NCBI GenBank assembly: GCA_013298895.1
Contig: JAAFJM010000017.1
Coordinates: 1-64,000, forward strand
Length of the DNA stretch: 64,000 bases
DNA from: Bacteroidota bacterium
GTDB taxonomy: Bacteria > Bacteroidota > Bacteroidia > UKL13-3
Reading direction: 5' to 3'
In this document: piece after piece, positions 31,001 through 36,512 of the stretch
Layout of the letters: each line of letters starts with the position of its first letter
How positions within the stretch are numbered: position 1 is the stretch's first letter
The notes under the pieces: model-generated
Databases searched by the model: none
Seen by the model: the letters and a program-made list of their open reading frames with translations, nothing else
What the model was told of the DNA's origin: nothing
Made by a program: the position numbers and the translations under genes

Positions 31001-31913
31001 CATGTTGAATAATGGCTTTAGTTGTACCAGCACTTCCACCTCCCAAAGGATTACCATTGGTATATAAATTAGAAAAAACTGGCGGAGCAGCTTGAGAGTA
31101 ACTCAATGGATTAACACCACCGCAATCAATATTACAAGCAGCAGCATTAACAAAACGTACATTACTTGCATTACCAGATAAAGAAGGACCAGCATAACCT
31201 TGAACTAAACCTGGCCAATTTGTAAATTCTAAACGTACAGGATAATTTGCTGGTAAAATTGCATTGCTATTAGCAGTGCTAAAAGCGTATTTACCATCAT
31301 CATCAGAGGTAGCAGTGTATAAAGTTCCATTTTTGTCAAAAGCTTTAATAGTAACATTTGGAATCCCTTTTATTTCTCCAGCATCATGTACACCGTTTGC
31401 ATTGTTGTCAAAGTATGTCATACCACCTAAATTAGTTCCAGTACATGACATTGGTGCACATGCAACTGGAGCATTAACACTCACTGTACCCGAAGTTGCA
31501 GAAGCACCATTACTTAAAACAGCTACTAATGAATGTGGATTGCCATCGGCATTAATTTCGAAAGCAACAACTTGTGGCGAAACTATAGGGCCAGCTACTG
31601 CTGATCCGCTTCCTGGATCATAATTAGATTGTGGTTTAATAATTCTAGTAGAAGTTCCGTCTAAAGTTACAGTAATAGTATTACCGTTACTTGCCCCTGT
31701 CCAACCCACTTGAACTGTAATAGTTGTTTTGCTAGCACCACTGTAATAGTAGCAACCGCTAGCAGATGCATTTTGAATAGTTACCGTTTGCGCTTTAATT
31801 CCTAAAACAGCAAAAACAAGCATCAAACTTAAAATGGTGGATTTTAATTTGGTGCTTGTATTATAAAAGTTTAACCTTAAACCTTTATTGATTGTGTTAA
31901 ATGTATTTTTCAT
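22083..31913 (-). CDS. 3276-aa T9SS-secreted multidomain surface protein (SdrD_B-like, PKD-like and novel repeat domains)
   Basis: Signal peptide; SdrD_B-like segments (GNYVWRDLDVDGIQDP, GLGDTVWNDLNKNGLQD, GNYVWSDLNNNGIQDE); PKD-like WNFGDGSTSNEVSPSHYY; C-terminal VAIDLYPNPNYGTFKIDL...KQFVKIIE sorting domain. Confidence 0.93.
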   Translation of the reverse strand: MKNTFNTINKGLRLNFYNTSTKLKSTILSLMLVFAVLGIKAQTVTIQNASASGCYYYSGASKTTITVQVGWTGASNGNTITVTLDGTSTRIIKPQSNYDPGSGSAVAGPIVSPQVVAFEINADGNPHSLVAVLSNGASATSGTVSVNAPVACAPMSCTGTNLGGMTYFDNNANGVHDAGEIKGIPNVTIKAFDKNGTLYTATSDDDGKYAFSTANSNAILPANYPVRLEFTNWPGLVQGYAGPSLSGNASNVRFVNAAACNIDCGGVNPLSYSQAAPPVFSNLYTNGNPLGGGSAGTTKAIIQHAYNNYTDRDVTTIATSAQVGSVWAHAWNKYKKRLFSAAFLKRHVGLGPLGLGGIYTVDYSNPASPVLSNFLNVSTIGINVGTIGTNTARGLGANRLDPNADATAFALVGKAGIGGMDLSDDGNTLYFMNLHDKKVYAIDITNYLATGTIPTASNVTSFTVPDPGCTNGSYRPFAVKVFENKLYAGIVCDASSGTKSNLTASIKALDLATNVWSDVFNFPLTYPKGYPSAGEPQITGWYPWTDNISVPFNANDLILWPTPVLTDIEFDLDGAMTIALMDRIGHQMGNYNWDNAAYNDGGQTDAGGDVLRAFYSNGAYVLENNAKAGPTTGYAPGNNQGPGFGEFYHDDFDNVGGYHTEMATGGLTVIPGSGEIMIGMVDPSVFRGGDIWANGVRVNSSLTGQQIKGKSYYSDAGIASFGKANGMGDVEIASDNINFLEVGNYVWRDLDVDGIQDPAEKGIAGVVMRMYKTSDGSQVGTATTDANGNYYFSTLNGQTILPNTNYRILAGVGQFNITDTTLTSNGVKYKITLTNTGQGANPTINDNNFSILNLSTALGSIPAGIPFINITTGVTGYVDHSIDLGLYALPGLGDTVWNDLNKNGLQDVGETPFQNLKVYLLNASGTKIDSTTTNSVGYYQFINLQPGIYYQVEFTSPGVIFGPTLQNVGSDDNDDSDIDALLKTQQVILTWNEFNKTLDAGFFACTTPNAGSNLTACGGSCLNLTGTTPNTGIWTASGSNPTGATLGSTTSGVANVCFTNVSTGTYTFKYSTGGCFDEMDVVVSAKPNAGANQSVCINTTATLAASGSGTWSAQTGNPASATITNTSSPTSTVTGLSVIGNYNFIWTNGSCRDTMTVVVNPLPTVSAGSPFTKTCTANTSGAAIGEANDATATYSWSPATGLSSTTASNPTANPSSTTTYTVVKTNTTTGCTATAQVTVTVNNSAITVSAGSSFTKTCTANTSGAAIGEANDATATYSWSPATGLSSTTLSNPTANPSATATYTVVKTNTTTGCTTTAQVTVTVNNSAITVSAGSPFTKTCTANTSGATIGEANVATATYSWSPATGLSSTTVSNPTANPSATTTYTVVKTNTTTGCTATAQVTVTVNNSAITVSAGSPFTKTCTANTSGATIGEANDATATYSWSPATGLSSTTVSNPTANPSATTTYTVVKTNTATGCTATAQVTVTVNTTLPIVSAGSLVCVGSNMTLSPTTGGTWSSSSNSIATVNNAGLVLGVNAGNVTFTFTNNSNGCSATTTSVAVNANTSSTTTANICLTDMPYVWNGNTYNTAGTYLVNLTNSKGCDSAATLVLNVINATVGNYVWSDLNNNGIQDEPASAGLNGVTVELWNATTNTIVASTVTVNDGSGNPGYYSFNICTNGNYKVKFPTSNNGNGLTIQTPTAGTDGNNDADAATGFSPVFTINTNGTGVAINNPTIDAGYFVCVKPNAGVDQVVCAASCTNLVGTNLSNGTWTALASNPAGATLGTTTAGIANVCFTTPLNCSFKFIYTVSGGCSDTMMVTVNPLPVQPTCSPITKCIGLNATNAVLAAVTPAGGIITWNTGNAATATGYTYTITNSCGSASCSSSITRVNITPITGSIITICTGVDATAAVLAGVTPSGGTITWNTGNATTATGYTYTVTSGCGAQNFTSVITRTPLPTTPTCAPVTVCVGYNATSDVNAAVSPAGGVVTWNTGNATTATSYTYTVSNSCGSASCTNTITRNNPNVAHTAAVTVCAGVDATSAVLPFVSPAGGTITWNTGNASTATSYTYTVPCVCGTQSSTSAITRTALPSVPTCGVVSITEGVNATAAVMAAVSPAGGVITWNTGNATSATSYTYTVSNSCGSASCACTITRTPLCVKPTFSSTVPSYTICAGQPITINVTNAGTLSGSGSSLSLYANNFNSSIGSNWTFPATSPANVPSILSYNGENMLGALQGQKAEFNIAGLPSHNSVKIDFDLYIFDTWDGNDIWVGEDKWKMDVDNTNIINTTFSNFNYRTQAYPGNIPAINPNGSGSIANNLPAICNLGGGAFTSKYHISKTIPHTANALKVVLEGLGLEELCNESWAFDNFNIEYSTTGVTSNVIWTNPPVSSNTISNNASITVSPSSSTYYVADMNGCKDTVRVTVIPTPVTPVCGTVTLCQGLDATSAVLAVVSPAGGVITWNTSSATTATSYTYTVSNSNCTANTNGTINRLSLPATPTCAPVTIGTGVNATAAVMAAVSPAGGVITWNTGNASTATSYTYTVSNSCGTATCACTITRTVDCVKPTFSSTIPSYTICAGQPININVTNATSTVGAVGSFNAAYSNNFNTSVDGNWTFPATSPANVPSILSYNGESMLGALQGQKAEFNMAGLPAHDSIKVDFDLYLFDTWDGNDTWVGIDRWKMDVDNNSVINTTFSNFSYRTQAYPGNIPAVNPNGTGSIANNLPARCNLGGGAFTSKYHISRTVAHSAASIKVVLEGLGLEELCNESWAFDNFSLQYSGSGSVTTNVTWTNPPVSANTISSSTSITVNPTTSTYYVANMNGCKDTVRVTVLPNPTAPNTAPLIVCNGLDATAAILLATSPQGGVITFNTGNGATATSYTYTITNANNCSASSTNTITRTNSTIAIACAPLTLAAGIDATAAVTAAVSPAGGVIIWNTGNPSTATSYTYSLVACGCGGSSCSNIITRTGISTGTGNASFNTLVSGNCNNYITTTNTSTGTGNTYLWNFGDGSTSNEVSPSHYYIDGGVKTITLTVTNGSSVTTASNDVNISANTGMNGRVGMTVAISPSTTQVLLGNSFAFTPTYTNNSNNSPGLYCAGTPNWTFGDGTSSTGTVIFSKSYAAAGSYTARIIQQTTNTGCFSEVSKVITVTPNPLFAVNNNTPISYKNNYTLNEKNNSLTNVKVATVAIDLYPNPNYGTFKIDLTNTNINNADVIIYDIFGKEVYRNNFNVSNSNIIDIANLDIATGNYNLVISSNGETKARKQFVKIIE
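22985..26430 (-). repeat. Nine-copy ~60-aa coding repeat (SPAGGVITWNTGNATTATSYTYTVSNSCG)
   Basis: Nine variants of xGVDATAAVLAAVSPAGGVITWNTGNATTATSYTYT in the translated giant gene. Confidence 0.85.
27412..28407 (-). repeat. Four exact-period 249-bp (83-aa) coding repeats
   Basis: ga(a/t)cctgcactta anchor at 27412, 27661, 27910, 28159, 28408: 249 bp each. Confidence 0.93.
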
Positions 31914-31921
31914 TGTTTTAA

Positions 31922-32302
31922 CTAGTTACAGTCGTAGATTGAGAAATAAAGAATTGAATCTGTTTGATTAATTCCAAAAACGACCATACAAGGACCATTG
32001 ATAGAATTTAGGTAGTAACCTATTAATTGAGTTCCACGTTGAAAGTCAGGAGGACCTAATAATGAAATAATCTCCGTTCTGTTTGTAAAAACAGTTGGAG
32101 TAGTTGAATTAGTGTGGTTACCAGATTTAGTTACAATTAAATGCTTTAATTGACCAAAAGTTACGGTTCTGTCTGAACCTGCAGTAGTTTTAAATTGCTG
32201 GCTTAACGCCTGCTCTTGACTAGTTAAAGTCATGGATGTTTGTCCGAAACTTGCTAATGAAGCAGTGAGGAACAAAAAGAAGAAAAATTGTTTGGCTTTC
32301 AT
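31922..32302 (-). CDS. Small secreted protein of unknown function
   Basis: 126 aa with signal peptide MKAKQFFFFLFLTASLASFGQ; stop lies 8 bp upstream of the giant gene start. Confidence 0.65.
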   Translation of the reverse strand: MKAKQFFFFLFLTASLASFGQTSMTLTSQEQALSQQFKTTAGSDRTVTFGQLKHLIVTKSGNHTNSTTPTVFTNRTEIISLLGPPDFQRGTQLIGYYLNSINGPCMVVFGINQTDSILYFSIYDCN

Positions 32303-32361
32303 TTGTTTTTTGTTTTTTGTTTGTTTGTTTGTTTTTGGTTTGTTTTTGGTTTGTTTTTAGT
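32303..32361 (-). repeat. (CAAA)n/(CAAAAA)n low-complexity leader adjacent to a start codon
   Basis: ttgttttttgttttttgtttgtttgtttgtttttggtttgtttttggtttgttttta directly precedes (minus strand) the ATG at 32302. Confidence 0.9.
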
Positions 32362-32504
32362 TTTATTTTCTTTTGCGATTACAAACAAAAAACCATTAAA
32401 TTAAACATATGGAATTCAGCATTTTAAATAAATATGCCATAAAAACAAATCCCAATTTGAAACAATCAATTTCCAAATTGAACTAATTAACATTTTGAGG
32501 AAAA

Positions 32505-32544
32505 CAAAAAAAGCCAACTTAACTTTAATGTTAAATTGGCTTTT
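32505..32544. terminator. Intrinsic terminator
   Basis: aaaaagccaacttaac...gttaaattggctttt imperfect hairpin with A/T-rich flanks. Confidence 0.65.
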
Positions 32545-32609
32545 GTAAAATAGTAAGAAATGGTTTAGTTGCGAGTTCTAATTGGTATTGAAAATATTTT
32601 AAATTATAC

Positions 32610-33548
32610 CTAAAACCCTATTGAAGCATGCGGGTTTTCAATTTTTATTAATTTAAAGTTACTAATATTGGCATCCCATTTAAAGTAATATTCAGTTTCT
32701 TGTCTATCAGTTGGTGCTGTTAAGTTCCAATTAAACTCTACACCATACACAATTAACTCGCCTTTATCAGTTACTTTAAATTTGCGGCATTTATCATCAC
32801 CTCTTGGACCAATATTTTCAATGGAAAGTGCCATTCTTTTTTTATTGGTAAATTTGCCCAATGAATCTAAAACTACTCCCATTACGTTAGAGTTTCGTGC
32901 ACTTCCATAAATTAAAATATTACTATTCTTAATTTTAATTACACTTATACCAAATGCATCGGTATTAATTATCGAATCAATTATTACAGGAACTTTAAGT
33001 TTGGTATCAATGGCATAAATTACACCTTTTTCTTCTTTTCTGTTGCTATTGTAAACGGTAGTAACATATAAAATTTTAGAAGTACAATCGTAATAAATGC
33101 CTAACAAACCAAATGAATTACCTTTAACAGGTAATTTGTTTGAAGGCAAAACTATATATGGTTTCATTTCACCCGTAATGGCATTGGTTTTTAAAATAGT
33201 ATTCTGGTCTTTCTTTGGATTTTCTAAAGTATTAATAGTAGGAACGGGAATAACAAATATTTCAGCCTTTTCATTAATAGTAAATCCACCTAAATATCCG
33301 AATTTTTTCCAAGTTGGTTGTTGGTAGAAATATGGATTTTTTTTTGTTAATGAAGTAGAATCGTTATTAATAAAAATTAATCCTTTATGGAATCTATCAC
33401 TGGTTGTAATTAAAAAATTTTTAGGATCTATTTTAGTTTTTTCAATGTAAGTAGGATTTTTTTTACATACAGGTAATCCAACTAACTGCGCCTTTAAATT
33501 ATTTAAAATTAAAAAAACTATGGCTATAATTAAAATATATATCTTCAT
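32610..33548 (-). CDS. Hypothetical secreted protein
   Basis: 312-aa ORF with N-terminal signal; no family recognised. Confidence 0.6.
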   Translation of the reverse strand: MKIYILIIAIVFLILNNLKAQLVGLPVCKKNPTYIEKTKIDPKNFLITTSDRFHKGLIFINNDSTSLTKKNPYFYQQPTWKKFGYLGGFTINEKAEIFVIPVPTINTLENPKKDQNTILKTNAITGEMKPYIVLPSNKLPVKGNSFGLLGIYYDCTSKILYVTTVYNSNRKEEKGVIYAIDTKLKVPVIIDSIINTDAFGISVIKIKNSNILIYGSARNSNVMGVVLDSLGKFTNKKRMALSIENIGPRGDDKCRKFKVTDKGELIVYGVEFNWNLTAPTDRQETEYYFKWDANISNFKLIKIENPHASIGF

Positions 33549-33552
33549 ATCG

Positions 33553-35283
33553 TTATTTTTTTAAGGGAACAAATAAAGGGCCGCCAATACAAGGATAAAT
33601 AGTAGTTTTATAAGTTCCATTTACTAATTTGGCAGTTGCCCAGCAATTTTCTTTACCTAGTGTATCATCGTTTTTTAGTTGTGGTACGTACCAAACAATT
33701 AAACTTTTTTTAGAAATATCTTCCGGAATTGGCTCAATAAACTTTTCAGGACCTTGCTTATAATCAACATTGCAACAAGGGCCAATGGTATTTAAATCGT
33801 TTTCACCTTCCTCTTTGTTTATATGGTTTAAGGTTACATAAACATAGGCATTATCGCTTATTTTTTTTTCATTCAATTGCCCCATATTTGGAATAATATA
33901 ATATCCATTATTGGTGGAGTCATTTATTTTAAATCTCTCTTGTTTTTTAGGAGACGATGCAAAATCACAAAGTTGCCATTTTTCTTTTTTCCATTGTGTC
34001 CATTTATTTTCCTTCATTTCGTAAAACGAATTATTGTTTCCTGCAAATGCAATTCTAAAAACGGGCCTGTACATTCCATCATTTCCACAACCTCTGCCTA
34101 TACTCCCTCCTGCTACTCTAAAACTACCATCGTTATAAAATTCGTAACGTTGTATATAACTGTAATTACATGGCTTTGGCCAATTTTGACTATAAAATTT
34201 TTGTTCTAAAACAAAACCTTTGGTTAACCCATTAATTATTAAATCGCTAATAACAGGTGGTTCAATAGCTAAAACAGCACTTTCACTAAACTCAGGACAA
34301 CCAATTGCATCGCTATATCCAAAACCATCTGTATTGCTGTAAACTACATGCATATCTACCAATTTTGCACTTGTTAAAATTCGGTTATCGTTAAACTTTA
34401 CATCGCTTATTCTTAAACCATCGCTACTGGTTAAACTGTATTTTAAACTCCAACTGTTTCGTTCTATTACATTTTCTTGTAAACAAAAGCATTTTGTAAT
34501 AAAATCGTTTTGTAATTTACGTTCAGTAACCATTTCTTTTGGAATGGTATCGCGCCCTAAATTTGTCCATCTAATACCTATTAAATTTAATTCAGTTAAG
34601 TCTACTATGCACCACAACGCTTTTTGATTTTGAACAAACGTAGGTGCTACACACAAATGCCTAGATCTTTCGCATTTTGAATAATTTAAAGCGGTTTGCG
34701 TTGCCGCCATCACAAAATCTTTGTTTTCTGGCTTTATACCAAGTGCATCTTTAACCTCATTTGATAATGTTGCAATATGAACAGCCAAATCGCGCAAATG
34801 CAAGGGCAAATCGGGTTGTGCATCTGGAAAATGATTTACACTCATTACCTTTTTTTCTGAAATGTTTACATAAGCAATGGTGGTTAAGTTATAGGCATAA
34901 TTATACATTTCAACCCTAAAACAATTGCCGTTATTACACTCATTTAAGTTATTTCCATTTTGGTTGCTAGGTAATAAAGGGTATAATCCAAATATTTCGG
35001 AAAGAGTTGGTTCATTTTGTTTACCATCAATAAAGTATTGTTTAAAAACAACATTTTCTAAAGCAATTTTTTGAATGATATTAATGGTATCTGAATTTGA
35101 AGGAAACAACAAAACAGGGTTTTTCGATTTTGTAACTGAATCAATTTTACTTAAGCGTATTTTTATAATGCTATCATCAGCATGGTTGTTTTTTGTGAGT
35201 AGTTTTGAATCGTAATTATTTTGACTTTTCACAATGCTTATAGTAAAAATAATTTCAAAAATGAGGAAGCATATTTTTTTCAT
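33553..35283 (-). CDS. Hypothetical secreted protein
   Basis: 576-aa ORF with signal-like N-terminus (MKKICFLIFEIIFTISIVKSQ); no family recognised. Confidence 0.6.
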   Translation of the reverse strand: MKKICFLIFEIIFTISIVKSQNNYDSKLLTKNNHADDSIIKIRLSKIDSVTKSKNPVLLFPSNSDTINIIQKIALENVVFKQYFIDGKQNEPTLSEIFGLYPLLPSNQNGNNLNECNNGNCFRVEMYNYAYNLTTIAYVNISEKKVMSVNHFPDAQPDLPLHLRDLAVHIATLSNEVKDALGIKPENKDFVMAATQTALNYSKCERSRHLCVAPTFVQNQKALWCIVDLTELNLIGIRWTNLGRDTIPKEMVTERKLQNDFITKCFCLQENVIERNSWSLKYSLTSSDGLRISDVKFNDNRILTSAKLVDMHVVYSNTDGFGYSDAIGCPEFSESAVLAIEPPVISDLIINGLTKGFVLEQKFYSQNWPKPCNYSYIQRYEFYNDGSFRVAGGSIGRGCGNDGMYRPVFRIAFAGNNNSFYEMKENKWTQWKKEKWQLCDFASSPKKQERFKINDSTNNGYYIIPNMGQLNEKKISDNAYVYVTLNHINKEEGENDLNTIGPCCNVDYKQGPEKFIEPIPEDISKKSLIVWYVPQLKNDDTLGKENCWATAKLVNGTYKTTIYPCIGGPLFVPLKK

Positions 35284-35289
35284 TTTACT

Positions 35290-36294
35290 TTAGTTTATAT
35301 TTTTAAAAAAAGGATTAGTTAAATAACTGGTATCGGTTAAAGTATTTAAAAAACTAATTAATTGTTTTATTTCAGTTTGGTTTACTTTAAATGGTTTTAA
35401 TCTTTGGTCTATATTGGTGTTTTTATTAATTAAATGCTTTCCACCTTTACTAAATATTTCTATAACTTCTTTTAAATTAGTTACACTTCCATTGTGAAAA
35501 TAAGGGCCAGTAATAGCAACATTGCGCAACGAGGGAATTCTGAATTTTCCTTTATCGTTAATGTTTTTAGTTACCTCGTATAATCCTAAATCATTATTAT
35601 CAATACCAACATTTGCAAAATATAACTCACTTTTATTTTCAATGGGTTTGTTAAAATCAATTCCATTGTGACACGAACTACAATTTAATTTCTTTGAAAA
35701 AAACAATTTTTTCCCAGCCAATTCATCTTTGTTCAATTGGTTATTATTAAGCAGATAATTGTCGTACTTCGATTGTCGAGCATTAAGTTTACCTACATAA
35801 CTACTCAAATATTTTATTACATCGTTCCAGCTTAATTGTGTTTTATTAAAATTATGAAGTAAAACTGCATACTTTTTATCGGACGAAATTACATTTAATA
35901 CATTCATATTATTGCTATCCATACCCAACTCTATAGGATGTTTTTTAAAAAGTGGCCCTACAACTTGATTTTCTAAAGTTTTAATTTTAGGGTCAGCCCA
36001 ATTCAACGATAAATAATTATTTAAATTTAAAATAGATGGGGTATTATACTTTAATAAATCAGCATCAATATTCATTGTTCGCCTGTATCCATCGGTATAA
36101 GCAAATTGGGGCGCATGGCAACTTGCACACGATTTTGTTTCATTCTTTGATAATCGTTTATCAAAAAATAACAAATGGCCTATTTGGCTTGAAATGTTTT
36201 CAATTTCTTCTGTATCCTCATTTTTTAATGATGGAATTGAAAAAGATGAAAGCAATAGCAAACCAAATAATATAATAACTACTACTATTTTCAA
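35290..36294 (-). CDS. Di-heme cytochrome-c peroxidase/MauG-like protein
   Basis: Two CxxCH motifs (CASCH, CSSCH); IGHLLFFDKRLSKNETKSCASCH and FRIPSLRNVAITGPYFHNGSV. Confidence 0.9.
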   Translation of the reverse strand: MKIVVVIILFGLLLLSSFSIPSLKNEDTEEIENISSQIGHLLFFDKRLSKNETKSCASCHAPQFAYTDGYRRTMNIDADLLKYNTPSILNLNNYLSLNWADPKIKTLENQVVGPLFKKHPIELGMDSNNMNVLNVISSDKKYAVLLHNFNKTQLSWNDVIKYLSSYVGKLNARQSKYDNYLLNNNQLNKDELAGKKLFFSKKLNCSSCHNGIDFNKPIENKSELYFANVGIDNNDLGLYEVTKNINDKGKFRIPSLRNVAITGPYFHNGSVTNLKEVIEIFSKGGKHLINKNTNIDQRLKPFKVNQTEIKQLISFLNTLTDTSYLTNPFFKNIN

Positions 36295-36357
36295 TATTTA
36301 ATTTTCAAGCAATATTTATATTTAATTGATAATAATTTTAACCATTTATAAACAAAA

Positions 36358-36387
36358 AAAGGTTACTGTATTGCTATAGTAACCTTT
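36358..36387. terminator. Intrinsic terminator
   Basis: aaaggttact...agtaaccttt perfect 10-bp arms. Confidence 0.65.
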
Positions 36388-36512
36388 AGTTATTAAACTT
36401 AATTTTGTTCATTTAATTTTTAATCATTTAGTTTGTTATATTTACCAACTCTCAATTCCTATTTCGCTCACGCCTTGCGTGATTGTCATTCCGAATTCCG
36501 CAATCAACTCCC

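Noticed and set aside
26482-31623. Several plus-strand ORFs inside the giant gene (for example 28708-29067, 31264-31623)
   Set aside because: Antisense shadows of a repetitive minus-strand coding sequence with no leader or family support.
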